Shown here: positions 1 to 9,030 of the stretch, piece after piece
Layout of the letters: every line of letters starts with the position of its first letter
How positions within the stretch are numbered: position 1 is the first letter of the stretch
From: Acidovorax sp. 106
Lineage (GTDB): Bacteria; Pseudomonadota; Gammaproteobacteria; Burkholderiales; Burkholderiaceae_C
Reading direction: 5' to 3'
DNA length: 64,000 bases
Assembly (NCBI RefSeq): GCF_003663825.1
Contig: NZ_RCCC01000001.1
Location: 2,798,501 to 2,862,500, forward strand
The notes under the pieces: model-generated
Told to the model about the DNA's origin: nothing
The model's input: only the letters and a program-made list of their open reading frames with translations
Database searches by the model: none
Position numbers and translations under genes: made by a program

Positions 1-611
<611 letters not shown>

Positions 612-620
612 TTTGCTCTT

Positions 621-668
621 AAATTGATAGCTGCTAGCGCTTGATTGGTAAGCGCTGGAGGCAGATTT
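621..668. repeat. Comamonadaceae-type palindromic repeat, copy 1
   Basis: Short interspersed palindrome. AGCGCTT at 636-642 pairs perfectly with AAGCGCT at 650-656, preceded by TTGATAGCTGCT, the outer tail seen in other copies. It fills almost the whole gap between the ugpE stop (672-674) and the ugpC start (611), so it would form a hairpin inside the operon mRNA. It may lower ugpC expression or protect the upstream message; neither can be decided from sequence. Confidence 0.85.
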
Positions 669-671
669 TGT

Positions 672-1523
672 TTATTTTTCTGTATCGACCAGGCCCTTGA
701 CGAACCAGCGCTGCATGAACACCACCACCAGGGCGGGGGGCAGCATGGCCAACAGGGCCGTGGCCATCACCACGTTCCATTCGTTGCCGGTGTCGCCGCC
801 CGCAATCATGCGTTTGATGCCGATCACCACGGGGTACATGTCTTCTGAGGTGGTCACGAGCAGCGGCCACAGGTACTGGTTCCAGCCATAGATAAACTGG
901 ATCACGAACAGCGCCGCGATGGACGTGCGCGACAGCGGCACCAGGATGTCTTTGAAGAAACGCAGCGGGCCTGCACCGTCGATGCGCGCGGCCTCCACCA
1001 GCTCGTCCGGCACCGTCAGGAAAAACTGGCGGAACAGGAAGGTGGCTGTGGCCGATGCAATGAGCGGCACCGTCAGGCCCGCATAGGTGTTGAGCATGCC
1101 CAGGTTGGACACCACCTGGTAGGTGGGGCCAATGCGCACTTCCACGGGCAGCATCAGCGTGATGAAGATGAGCCAAAAGCAGATGCCCTTGAAGGGGAAG
1201 CGGAAGTACACGATGGCGAAGGCCGACAGCAGCGAGATGGCGATCTTGCCCACGGTGATGACCATGGCGGTGACGAAGCTCACCCACATCATGTGCGCCA
1301 CCGGGGCGCTGGAGCCAGGGCCCGTGCCGCCGCCGAACAGGGCGGTTTTGTAGGTCTCCCAGAAATTGCCGCCGGGCAGCAGGGGCATGGGCACCTGCAC
1401 GATGTCCTGCGCGGTGTGGGTAGACGCCACAAACGCCAGGTACAGCGGGAAGCCCACGATGATGACGCCCAGCACCATGATCAGGTGCGAGAACGCCTTT
1501 AAGAAAGGACTGCGTTCAACCAT
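672..1523 (-). CDS. ugpE: UgpE, glycerol-3-phosphate ABC transporter permease
   Basis: Inner-membrane permease of the Ugp importer, about 283 residues, as usual for UgpE/MalG-type permeases. Hydrophobic segments are spread along the protein, and the EAA loop that contacts the ATPase reads [15 protein letters not shown] followed by PL. The open frame could begin at 1547, but the ATG at 1521-1523 (MVERSPFL) is preferred because it lies one base beyond the stop of ugpA and gives the usual N-terminus ahead of the first membrane span ([18 protein letters not shown]). Translational coupling with ugpA is likely. The next gene downstream is ugpC, after a palindromic repeat. Confidence 0.92.
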   Translation of the reverse strand: MVERSPFLKAFSHLIMVLGVIIVGFPLYLAFVASTHTAQDIVQVPMPLLPGGNFWETYKTALFGGGTGPGSSAPVAHMMWVSFVTAMVITVGKIAISLLSAFAIVYFRFPFKGICFWLIFITLMLPVEVRIGPTYQVVSNLGMLNTYAGLTVPLIASATATFLFRQFFLTVPDELVEAARIDGAGPLRFFKDILVPLSRTSIAALFVIQFIYGWNQYLWPLLVTTSEDMYPVVIGIKRMIAGGDTGNEWNVVMATALLAMLPPALVVVFMQRWFVKGLVDTEK

Positions 1524-1524
1524 T

Positions 1525-2406
1525 TCAATACTGCACTTTCTTTTCAACGTAGCGGAACTGGATGACTGTCAGTACGACCACGATGGCCATCAGCACCACC
1601 GATTGCGCCGCCGATCCGCCCATGTCCATGGCCTTGAAGCCATCGTGATAGACCTTGTAGACCAGGATCGAGGTGTCCTGTCCAGGGCCGCCCTGCGTGG
1701 TGGAGTCCACGATGGCGAAGGTGTCGAAGAAGGCGTACACCACGTTGATCACCAACAGGAAGAACGTGGTGGGCGACAGCAGCGGAAACTGGATGCTCCA
1801 GAACCGGCGCCAAGGGCCTGCACCGTCAATGGCCGCCGCTTCGATCAGCGATTTGGGGATGGACTGCAGCCCTGCCAGGAAGAACAGGAAGTTGTAGGAG
1901 ATCTGTTTCCACACGGCCGCAATCACGATCAGCGTCATCGCATGGTCGGAGTTGAGCAAGTGGTTCCAGTCCAGTCCGGACTTGCGCAGCAAATACGCCA
2001 CCACCCCCAGCGAGGGCGAGAACATGAACATCCACAGCACGCCAGCCACCGCAGGGGCCACAGCGTAAGGCAGCAGCAGCGCGGTTTTGTACACCAGCGC
2101 GCCGCGCACGATGCGGTCGGCAAAGATGGCCAGCAACAGCGAGATGCTGATGCCCGACACCGCCACCGCGATGGAGAAGAAGGCCGTTGTCTTGAACGAG
2201 GCGAGGTAGCCAGGGTCTTCAAACAGGGTGCGGAAGTTGTCCAGGCCCACCCATTCGTTGGACATGCCAAAGGCATCCTGCATCTGGAACGACTGCACCA
2301 GGGCCTGGCCCGCCGGCCAGAAGAAAAAGATGCTGATCACGGCCAACTGGGGGAGCAAAAGCACCCACGGCAGCCATGCGGAGCGAAATAAAACGCGTTT
2401 TTCCAT
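1525..2406 (-). CDS. ugpA: UgpA, glycerol-3-phosphate ABC transporter permease
   Basis: Inner-membrane permease that pairs with UgpE, 293 residues, the normal length of the UgpA/MalF-like short permeases. It begins with a short cytoplasmic stretch and a first membrane span ([20 protein letters not shown]) and carries the EAA loop [16 protein letters not shown] followed by FPLL near residue 205. The ATG at 2404-2406 is the start. It follows ugpB by about 134 bp and runs directly into ugpE with a one-base gap. The gap to ugpB holds a GC-rich stretch but no clear terminator, so all four genes are probably one transcript. Confidence 0.92.
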   Translation of the reverse strand: MEKRVLFRSAWLPWVLLLPQLAVISIFFFWPAGQALVQSFQMQDAFGMSNEWVGLDNFRTLFEDPGYLASFKTTAFFSIAVAVSGISISLLLAIFADRIVRGALVYKTALLLPYAVAPAVAGVLWMFMFSPSLGVVAYLLRKSGLDWNHLLNSDHAMTLIVIAAVWKQISYNFLFFLAGLQSIPKSLIEAAAIDGAGPWRRFWSIQFPLLSPTTFFLLVINVVYAFFDTFAIVDSTTQGGPGQDTSILVYKVYHDGFKAMDMGGSAAQSVVLMAIVVVLTVIQFRYVEKKVQY

Positions 2407-2540
2407 AGGGTATCCGTCTGAACAAAACAGCCCGCAGCCCTTGCAAACCGGGGTTTGCGGGGGTGCGGGCCAACGATGAAGGCAAGGGATTCAGGCGCGG
2501 GCCTAGCTCCTTCGCCCCATCAAGGGGGTAGCGCTAACGC

Positions 2541-3848
2541 TTAGCGGTTGGCGCGGGCAAAGCGCGCCAGTTGCTCGTTGCCACGGGTCACGGCGTTGTC
2601 CAAAGCTTCCTTGGGCGACTTCTTGCCCGACCAGATTTGCTCGGTTTCCTCGTCGATGATGGCGCGGATCTGGACAAAGTTGCCCAAGCGAATGCCGCGC
2701 GACTTGTCGGTGGCCTTCTTGATCATCTGCGTCACGGCCACGTCGGTGCCGGGGTTCTTTTCATAGAAGCCCGAGGCCTCGGTCAGCTTGTAGGCCGCCG
2801 TGGTCACAGGCAGGTAGCCGGTGCGCTGGTGGCTGGCGGCTTGCACCTTGGTGTCGTTCAAGAAGTTCAAGAAGCTGGCCACGCCTTTGTACTCTTCAGA
2901 CTTCTTGCCAGCCATGATCCACAGGCTGGCGCCGCCAATGGCGGTGTTCTGCGGGGCACCCTTCACATCGGGGTAGTAGGGCAGGGCCGAGATGCCGTAG
3001 GCAAACTTGGCTTCCTTGGCCACGCGGGCGTACAGGCCCGACGAGCCGGTGATCATGGCGCACTCGCCCGACGGGAACGACGCATCGGCGGTGTTGCCAC
3101 GGCCCTTGTACACAAAGCTGCCTTCCTTGGAGGCCTTGGCCAGGTTCTCAAAGTGGCGCACGTGCAGCGGGGTGTTGATCTGCAGTTGGGCGTCTGTGCC
3201 GTCAAAGCCGTTGTTCTTGCTGGCGAACAGCGTGTTGTGCCACAGCGAGAAGCTCTCGAGCTGCGTCCAGCTGATCCAGCTGGTGGTGAACGGGCAGCTG
3301 TGGCCGCTGGCCTTGAGCTTGGAGGCGGCTTCAAACACTTCGGGCCAGGTCTTGGGCGGCTTGTTGGCGTCCAGGCCTGCCTTTTTGAAGGCGTCCTTGT
3401 TGTAATAGAAGATGGTGGTGGAGCTGTTGAGCGGGTAGCTCAGCATCTGGCCGTTGGGGGCGGTGTAGTAGCCGGCCACGGCAGACACGTACTCGGTAGG
3501 TTCGAACTTGAAGCCACCGTCGGTCAGCACCTTGCCTGCAGGCACGATGGCGCCCTTGCTGGCCATCATGGTGGCGGTGCCCACTTCAAACACCTGGATG
3601 ATGTGCGGTGCATTGCCTGCGCGGAAGGCAGCAATACCGGCTGTCATCGATTCGTCATACGTGCCTTTGTAAGTGGGCACGATCTTGTATTGGGTCTGGC
3701 TGGCGTTGTATTGCTTGGCCAAGTCGTTCACCCAGTCACCCAAGGCCGCATTCATCGAATGCCACCACTGGATTTCCGTCTGGGCATGTGCAGGAATGCA
3801 CGCACCCACGGCGATGGCGGCCGTCAGGGCCAGTTTCTTCAGTTGCAT
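2541..3848 (-). CDS. ugpB: UgpB, periplasmic glycerol-3-phosphate binding protein
   Basis: Solute-binding protein of family 1 that delivers glycerol-3-phosphate to UgpAE. The product is about 435 residues, close to E. coli UgpB (438). A Sec signal peptide (MQLKKLALTAAIAVGACIPAHA) is followed by mature TEIQWWHSMNAALGDWV; the WWHSM motif is typical of UgpB. The open frame extends to 3863, but the ATG at 3846-3848 is preferred because a GGAG ribosome site lies nine bases upstream (complement of 3858-3861). It is the first gene of the operon. The 269 bp to the divergent serA must hold both promoters, but I could not place a convincing -35/-10 pair or a Pho box. Confidence 0.94.
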   Translation of the reverse strand: MQLKKLALTAAIAVGACIPAHAQTEIQWWHSMNAALGDWVNDLAKQYNASQTQYKIVPTYKGTYDESMTAGIAAFRAGNAPHIIQVFEVGTATMMASKGAIVPAGKVLTDGGFKFEPTEYVSAVAGYYTAPNGQMLSYPLNSSTTIFYYNKDAFKKAGLDANKPPKTWPEVFEAASKLKASGHSCPFTTSWISWTQLESFSLWHNTLFASKNNGFDGTDAQLQINTPLHVRHFENLAKASKEGSFVYKGRGNTADASFPSGECAMITGSSGLYARVAKEAKFAYGISALPYYPDVKGAPQNTAIGGASLWIMAGKKSEEYKGVASFLNFLNDTKVQAASHQRTGYLPVTTAAYKLTEASGFYEKNPGTDVAVTQMIKKATDKSRGIRLGNFVQIRAIIDEETEQIWSGKKSPKEALDNAVTRGNEQLARFARANR

Positions 3849-4117
3849 AAATTTGATCTCCAAGGATGGCTTTGGGCGCAGAGCGGCCGATGCTAGGCGC
3901 GCAGTGTGTCAAAAATGTGTCGTTGTCCCATGGTTGCCTGGGCACTCACAACGGTGAAAACCCGTTGCGGCCCTGGCGGTGTGTCCAATTGTGACGCTTG
4001 TGTGACTGTCTTGAGATGGATTTGCCCGGACTTGCAAGGTTTTGTGCATTGCACCATGCTTGTCGACCAGCCAGTGCGCGCTGCCCCAGCCACCCATTTC
4101 ACTCCACAGGGATTTTC

Positions 4118-5347
4118 ATGACCACCAATTCGCTGGACAAAAGCAAGATCAAATTTTTGTTGCTCGAGGGCATCCACAGCTCTGCCGTAGAAATCCTTCG
4201 CGCCGCTGGCTACACCCAGATCGAAACCGTGTCTGGCGCACTGCCGGACGATGAACTCCAGCGCAAGATCGCTGACGTGCACTTCCTCGGCATCCGTTCG
4301 CGCACGCAGCTCACCGAAGCCGTGTTTGCGCAGGCGCACAAGCTGGTGGCCGTGGGCTGCTTTTGCATTGGCACCAACCAGGTCGACCTGAATGCCGCGC
4401 GCGAGCGTGGCATCGCGGTGTTCAACGCGCCGTACTCCAACACCCGCTCCGTGGCCGAGCTGGTGCTGGCCGAAGCCATCTTGCTGCTGCGCGGCGTGCC
4501 TGAGAAAAGCGCCGTGGCCCACCGGGGCGGCTGGCTCAAGTCGGCCGACAACGCTTACGAGATTCGCGGCAAGACGCTGGGCATCGTGGGCTATGGCTCC
4601 ATCGGCACGCAGCTGTCGGTGCTGGCCGAGGCCTTGGGCATGCAGGTGGCCTTCTTTGACGTGGTGAGCAAGCTGCCCCTGGGCAATGCGCGCCAGGTGC
4701 ACAAGCTGCACGACCTGCTGGCGCAAAGCGACATCGTCAGCCTGCATGTGCCCGAGCTGCCCTCGACCGAAGGCATGATCGGCGCGGCTGAAATCGCCGC
4801 CATGAAGCCCGGCGGCATCCTCATCAACGCCGCGCGCGGCACGGTGGTCGATATTGACGCCCTGGCCGAAGCGCTGAAAGCCAAGCAGCTGCTGGGCGCG
4901 GCCATCGACGTGTTTCCGGTCGAGCCGCGCACCAACAAGGACGAGTTCCAGTCGCCCCTGCGCGGGCTGGACAACGTGATCCTCACCCCCCACATCGGCG
5001 GCTCCACCATGGAGGCGCAGGCCAACATCGGCACCGAGGTGGCAGAAAAGCTGGTGAAGTACAGCGACAACGGCACCAGCACCTCATCGGTCAACTTCCC
5101 CGAGGTGGCGCTGCCCGCCCACCCTGGCAAGCACCGCCTGCTGCACATCCACCGCAACGTGCCGGGCGTGCTCTCCGAGATCAATCGCATCTTCTCGGAC
5201 AACCACATCAACATCGCCGCCCAGTACCTGCAGACCAACGAAAAGATTGGCTATGTGGTGATCGACATCGACGCGGCCTCGTCCCCGCTGGCGCTGGACA
5301 AGCTGGCGGGCGTGGCGGGCACCTTGCGCAGCCGGGTGCTGTTCTAA
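4118..5347 (+). CDS. serA: SerA, D-3-phosphoglycerate dehydrogenase
   Basis: Catalyses the first step of serine synthesis, NAD-dependent oxidation of 3-phosphoglycerate. At 409 residues it matches E. coli SerA (410) and has the same plan: substrate domain, inserted nucleotide-binding domain with GYGSIG at 158-163, and a C-terminal ACT domain from about residue 340 that would give serine feedback. Catalytic residues are visible as Arg240 in NAARGT, Glu269 in VEPR and His292 in PHIGGS. The frame is open from 3998, but the ATG at 4118 is chosen: it has an AGGGA site at 4108-4112 and begins directly with the family N-terminus. It is divergent from ugpB and is followed by ychF after 217 bp. Confidence 0.95.
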   Translation: MTTNSLDKSKIKFLLLEGIHSSAVEILRAAGYTQIETVSGALPDDELQRKIADVHFLGIRSRTQLTEAVFAQAHKLVAVGCFCIGTNQVDLNAARERGIAVFNAPYSNTRSVAELVLAEAILLLRGVPEKSAVAHRGGWLKSADNAYEIRGKTLGIVGYGSIGTQLSVLAEALGMQVAFFDVVSKLPLGNARQVHKLHDLLAQSDIVSLHVPELPSTEGMIGAAEIAAMKPGGILINAARGTVVDIDALAEALKAKQLLGAAIDVFPVEPRTNKDEFQSPLRGLDNVILTPHIGGSTMEAQANIGTEVAEKLVKYSDNGTSTSSVNFPEVALPAHPGKHRLLHIHRNVPGVLSEINRIFSDNHINIAAQYLQTNEKIGYVVIDIDAASSPLALDKLAGVAGTLRSRVLF

Positions 5348-5564
5348 GCCTGCCCCGGGCGGGGGCCACGGTGGCCCAAGGTTAAAATCCGCGCCACCCC
5401 AAGGCGCTGTCGCTGCAAATGACTGGAATCGTCCAGCTTTGCGTGGCGGTGTCTTCTCCCCAGCCCCTTCAAGGCCGCCGCCCGTCTGGCGTTGGCCTGG
5501 ATTTGCGGCCCAGCCTCCATAAGGCCTGTGGCGCGCAAAGAGGGGTGATACACAAGGAATTTCC

Positions 5565-6659
5565 ATGAGCCTCAAATGCGGCATCGTGGGCCTGCCCAAT
5601 GTGGGCAAGTCCACCCTCTTCAACGCGCTGACCAAGGCCGGCATCGCCGCCGAGAACTACCCGTTCTGCACCATCGAGCCCAACACCGGCGTGGTGGAAG
5701 TGCCCGACCCGCGCCTGCAGCAACTGGCCCAGATCATCACCCCCGAGCGCATCGTCCCCGCCATCGTGGAGTTTGTGGACATTGCCGGCCTGGTGGCGGG
5801 CGCCAGCAAGGGCGAAGGCCTGGGCAACCAGTTCCTGGCCCACATCCGCGAAACCGACGCCATCGTCAACGTGGTGCGCTGCTTTGAAGACGACAACGTG
5901 ATCCACGTCGCAGGCCGCGTGGACCCGATTGCCGACATCGAAGTCATCCAGACCGAGTTGTGCCTGGCCGACCTGTCCACCGTGGAAAAGGCGCTGAACC
6001 GCTACAGCAAGGCCGCCAAGTCGGGCAACGACAAGGAAGCCGCCAAGATCGTTGCGCTGCTCACGCCCATTCAGGCAGCGCTGGACCAAGGCAAGCCCGC
6101 CCGCACCGTGCCCGTAAGCAAGGAAGACGCACCGCTGCTCAAGCCGTTTTGCCTGATCACCGCCAAGCCCGCCATGTTTGTGGGCAACGTGAGCGAAGAC
6201 GGCTTTGAGAACAACCCGCTGCTCGACCGACTCAAGGAATACGCCGCCGCCCAGAACGCCCCCGTGGTCGCCATCTGCGCCAAGATGGAATCCGAAATGT
6301 CGGAAATGAGCGATGAAGACCGCGACATGTTCCTGGCCGAAATGGGCCAGGACGAACCCGGCCTGAACCGCCTGATCCGCGCTGGCTTCAAGCTGCTGGG
6401 CCTGCAAACCTACTTCACCGCTGGCGTGAAGGAAGTGCGCGCCTGGACCATCCGCGTGGGTGACACCGCTCCGCAAGCGGCGGGTGTGATCCACGGCGAC
6501 TTCGAGCGCGGCTTCATCCGCGCCCAGACCATCGCGTTTGAAGACTTCATCCAGTTCAAGGGCGAGCAAGGCGCCAAGGATGCGGGCAAGATGCGCGCCG
6601 AAGGCAAGGAATACGTGGTCAAGGATGGCGACGTGTTGAATTTCTTGTTCAACGTGTAA
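5565..6659 (+). CDS. ychF: YchF/EngD, Obg-family ATPase
   Basis: Universally conserved Obg-family P-loop protein that binds ribosomes and prefers ATP over GTP; in E. coli it affects oxidative-stress responses. Length 364 residues (E. coli 363). The P-loop GLPNVGKST is at residues 9-17, switch II is [11 protein letters not shown], and the usual NKxD motif is replaced by a NVSED-type motif (VGNVSEDGF), which explains the ATP preference in this family. A TGS domain occupies the C-terminal part, ending LNFLFNV. An AAGGAA ribosome site lies just before the ATG. A TAAAAT -10-like element at 5383-5388 could serve it through a long leader. A perfect hairpin terminator follows. Confidence 0.95.
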   Translation: MSLKCGIVGLPNVGKSTLFNALTKAGIAAENYPFCTIEPNTGVVEVPDPRLQQLAQIITPERIVPAIVEFVDIAGLVAGASKGEGLGNQFLAHIRETDAIVNVVRCFEDDNVIHVAGRVDPIADIEVIQTELCLADLSTVEKALNRYSKAAKSGNDKEAAKIVALLTPIQAALDQGKPARTVPVSKEDAPLLKPFCLITAKPAMFVGNVSEDGFENNPLLDRLKEYAAAQNAPVVAICAKMESEMSEMSDEDRDMFLAEMGQDEPGLNRLIRAGFKLLGLQTYFTAGVKEVRAWTIRVGDTAPQAAGVIHGDFERGFIRAQTIAFEDFIQFKGEQGAKDAGKMRAEGKEYVVKDGDVLNFLFNV

Positions 6660-6710
6660 GCGCTGCAAGGTGCGTTAAGCGCCTCTGCTGACCGGCGTTT
6701 GAACCCCGCC

Positions 6711-6746
6711 AAGCACAAAGCCCCGCTGATGCGGGGCTTTGTGCTT
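6711..6746 (+). terminator. Perfect hairpin terminator after ychF
   Basis: Arms AAGCACAAAGCCCCGC (6711-6726) and its exact reverse complement (6731-6746) enclose a TGAT loop. The 16-bp perfect stem lies about 50 bp after the ychF stop. There is no long T-run on either side, so termination efficiency is uncertain; it could serve as a two-way barrier. Confidence 0.7.
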
Positions 6747-6855
6747 GTGGTGGCTGGCTTGGGTGTGTGCAGGCGCGTTTCACACCATCATGGCCTGATG
6801 GTGCCCGCAGGGGTATGTCGTCTTTTCTGGCGATGGCAGAGCGTAGGTTTGAGGT

Positions 6856-6911
6856 AAAAATGGCCTCTAGCGCCTGCAGAATAAGCGCTGGCAGCTATTG
6901 AATCGATAGCG
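6856..6911. repeat. Comamonadaceae-type palindromic repeat, copy 2
   Basis: Matches the repeat family in the order TGGC-CTCTAGCGC, spacer, ATAAGCGCTGGCAGCTATTGAATCGATAGC (split here; see 6871-6910). The left half has GCGCCTG instead of GCGCTT, so the stem is slightly decayed. The 340-bp gap at 6660-6999 contains only this repeat, the ychF terminator and the pentamer array that follows; I see no gene in it. Confidence 0.75.
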
Positions 6912-6916
6912 AATTG

Positions 6917-6969
6917 GCGATGCGATGCGATGCGATGCGATGCGATGCGGTGCGATGCGGTGCGGTGCG
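6917..6969. repeat. GCGAT pentanucleotide tandem array
   Basis: Ten consecutive copies of GCGRT: six GCGAT, then GCGGT, GCGAT, GCGGT, GCGGT, ending in GCG. It begins six bases after the palindromic repeat and lies 30 bp beyond the 3' end of the minus-strand YqaA-like gene. Five-base arrays are prone to slippage, so length may vary between strains. It is outside any gene I can support, so no phase-variable product is implied. Confidence 0.9.
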
Positions 6970-6999
6970 CCCAGGCCAGCCCTCACGCCTCGATAGCCC

Positions 7000-7482
7000 C
7001 TACAACCCCACCTGCCCCGGCATGAAGTACAGCAGCACGCTGGTCATCACCAGGTAGCGCAGGAACTTGCCCACCGCCATGTACGCCAGGCAGGGCCAAA
7101 AGGGCAGTTGAAGCCAGCCTGCCACGGCGCACAACGGGTCGCCCACGCCGGGCAGCCAGCTCAGCAGGCAGGCGCGGGGGCCAAAGCGGCGCAGCCAGTT
7201 CAGGGCGTGCACCTCGGTGGCGCTGCCACGGGCCCGGTCCACCGCCTTGTGGGCGCCCAGGCCCATCCACCAGCTCACGGCGCCGCCCAGCGTGTTGCCT
7301 ACGGTGGCCACGGCAATGGCGGGCCAAAACAGATCGGGGTTGAGCTTGATGAGCCCGAAGACCGCAGGCTCTGACCCCAGCGGCAGCAACGTGGCCGAGA
7401 TGAACGAGACCACAAACACCGTGCTCAGCCCAAACTGCGGCAGGGCCAGCCATTGCAGCAACTGGTGCATCCATATTTCCAT
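7000..7482 (-). CDS. YqaA/DedA-like small inner-membrane protein
   Basis: About 160 residues with several membrane spans, similar to the YqaA branch of the DedA-like (VTT-type) family. Family marks include SATLLPLGSEP near the N-terminus, GNTLGGAVSWWMG in the middle and the SWLPGVGDPLCAVAGW segment. DedA relatives are linked to lipid flipping and membrane potential in other bacteria; the role of YqaA itself is not settled. Of two in-frame ATGs, 7480-7482 gives MEIWMHQL, while 7470 has a GGAAA stretch just upstream and may be the true start. Transcribed away from dusB, with the pentamer array just after its stop. Confidence 0.85.
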   Translation of the reverse strand: MEIWMHQLLQWLALPQFGLSTVFVVSFISATLLPLGSEPAVFGLIKLNPDLFWPAIAVATVGNTLGGAVSWWMGLGAHKAVDRARGSATEVHALNWLRRFGPRACLLSWLPGVGDPLCAVAGWLQLPFWPCLAYMAVGKFLRYLVMTSVLLYFMPGQVGL

Positions 7483-7594
7483 AGGCTGGGAGTGTAGGGG
7501 GCTGCTGCGGTGGCGTCCGATGGGAGGTGGGTGGCCATCCGAGGCCCCGTGAAATATTCTGTTGCGTTTTTCATTTGCTGAAATTTTGAGCAGG

Positions 7595-7600
7595 TACAAT
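7595..7600 (+). promoter_or_regulatory. Candidate -10 element for dusB-fis
   Basis: TACAAT, one mismatch from TATAAT, lies 47 bp before the dusB ATG in a relatively AT-rich stretch. No good TTGACA at 16-18 bp is visible, so only the -10 is proposed. dusB-fis promoters are known to be growth-phase controlled in E. coli; that is not shown here. Confidence 0.4.
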
Positions 7601-7647
7601 CCTGCCTCCTTTTTCAGCATTCGCTGCCAACCCCTCCCGCACACCCT

Positions 7648-8694
7648 ATGCACATCGGCCAGTTTCCTTTGGCGAATCGCCTGTTCGTCGCCCCCATGGC
7701 GGGCGTGACGGACCGGCCTTTTCGCCAACTGTGCAAGGCGCTGGGGGCTGGGTATGCAGTGAGTGAAATGGTGACCTCGCGCAAGGACTTGTGGAACAGC
7801 CTCAAGACCTCGCGCCGGGCCAACCACGAAGGAGAGCCGGGCCCCATTGCCGTGCAAATTGCCGGTACCGAGGCGCAGATGATGGCCGAGGCGGCGGTCT
7901 ACAACGTAGAGCGCGGCGCGCAAATCATCGACATCAACATGGGCTGCCCGGCCAAGAAGGTATGCAACAAGTGGGCGGGCTCCGCCCTGATGCAGGACGA
8001 GGCGCTGGCCGTGTCCATCGCGCAGGCGGTGGTCGAAGCGTGTGCGCCGTTCAACGTGCCTGTCACGCTGAAGATGCGCACCGGCTGGTGCCAGCAGCAC
8101 AAAAACGCTGTCTCTCTGGCGCGTCAGTTCGAATCCATTGGCATCCAGATGCTGACGGTGCACGGCCGCACGCGCGAGCAGGGCTACAAAGGCCAGGCCG
8201 AGTACGACACCATCGCCGCCGTCAAAGCGGCGGTGAAGGTGCCCGTGGTGGCCAACGGCGACATCACCTCGCCCGAAAAGGCGCGCGATGTGCTGGCCTA
8301 CACCGGTGCCGACGCCATCATGATCGGCCGCGCCGCCCAGGGGCGGCCCTGGATCTTCCGCGAGATCGCCCACTTTCTGGACACAGGTGAGCACCTGGCG
8401 CCACCCCTGGTGGCCGAGGTGCGCCGCCTGCTGCTAGACCATTTGCACGACCATTACAGCCTGTATGGCGAGCTGACCGGCGTGCGCAGCGCCCGCAAGC
8501 ACATTGCGTGGTACCTGCGCGCCCTGCCGGGCGGCGAAGCCTTCAGGCAGCACATCAACACACTAGAAGACAGCGCCACGCAGTGGCAGGCGGTGGCCGA
8601 TTTTCTGGAAGCCCTGGGCACCCAGATGGACCGCATGCCCGCCGCCACGGCGGCGCTGATCGACGCAGAAGAACAAGAGGGATTGCCTGCATGA
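7648..8694 (+). CDS. dusB: DusB, tRNA-dihydrouridine synthase B
   Basis: FMN-dependent enzyme that reduces uridine in the tRNA D-loop (position 17 for DusB in E. coli). Length 348 residues. The TIM barrel starts with the FMN motif APMAGVTDRPFR at 15-26; the catalytic cysteine is Cys100 in NMGCPAKKVCNKWAGSALM; further flavin contacts are HGRTREQGYKG, NGDIT and IGRAAQGRPWIF. The C-terminal helical domain binds tRNA. The ATG at 7648 has no strong ribosome site, but the protein begins as the family does. The stop overlaps the start of fis by four bases (ATGA), giving the conserved dusB-fis operon. Confidence 0.95.
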   Translation: MHIGQFPLANRLFVAPMAGVTDRPFRQLCKALGAGYAVSEMVTSRKDLWNSLKTSRRANHEGEPGPIAVQIAGTEAQMMAEAAVYNVERGAQIIDINMGCPAKKVCNKWAGSALMQDEALAVSIAQAVVEACAPFNVPVTLKMRTGWCQQHKNAVSLARQFESIGIQMLTVHGRTREQGYKGQAEYDTIAAVKAAVKVPVVANGDITSPEKARDVLAYTGADAIMIGRAAQGRPWIFREIAHFLDTGEHLAPPLVAEVRRLLLDHLHDHYSLYGELTGVRSARKHIAWYLRALPGGEAFRQHINTLEDSATQWQAVADFLEALGTQMDRMPAATAALIDAEEQEGLPA

Positions 8695-8924
8695 GCAAAC
8701 AACACATAGAAGAGTGCGTCCGTGAAAGCCTCCAGGGCTACTTCCGCGACCTGGGCGGTGAAACGCCCGACGGCATGTACGACATGCTGGTGCGCGTGGT
8801 CGAAAAGCCGCTGCTGGAGGTGGTGATGAGCCACGCCGAAAACAACCAGTCCCGCGCGGCCGAATGGCTGGGCCTGAACCGCAACACCTTGCGCAAGAAG
8901 CTGGTGGAGCACAAACTGCTCTGA
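8691..8924 (+). CDS. fis: Fis-family DNA-binding protein
   Basis: Nucleoid-associated protein of 77 residues. The C-terminal helix-turn-helix NNQSRAAEWLGLNRNTLRKK spans residues 51-70 and closely matches Fis and the NtrC C-terminus. The N-terminal beta-hairpin arm of enteric Fis is shorter here, as usual in beta-proteobacteria, so interaction with invertases is not implied. Translation is coupled to dusB by an ATGA overlap. Fis would be expected to activate rRNA promoters and bend DNA. A palindromic repeat and purH follow. Confidence 0.93.
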   Translation: MSKQHIEECVRESLQGYFRDLGGETPDGMYDMLVRVVEKPLLEVVMSHAENNQSRAAEWLGLNRNTLRKKLVEHKLL

Positions 8925-8952
8925 GCCGCACCGCAGGTGCCCTCAGGGCTGG

Positions 8953-9008
8953 TTGCTATAGAAAATATAGCTGCCAGCGCTTATTAGATAAGCGCTAGAG
9001 CCCGATTT
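8953..9008. repeat. Comamonadaceae-type palindromic repeat, copy 3
   Basis: Contains AAATATAGCTGCCAGCGCTT, a short ATTAG-type loop, then ATAAGCGCTAGAGCCCGA. The AGCGCTTAT/ATAAGCGCT arms are perfect. It sits between fis and purH and ends 22 bp before the purH ATG, so any purH transcript starting in fis would carry this hairpin near the start codon. Confidence 0.88.
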
Positions 9009-9030
9009 CATTTCAAACTTTACCTCCACC

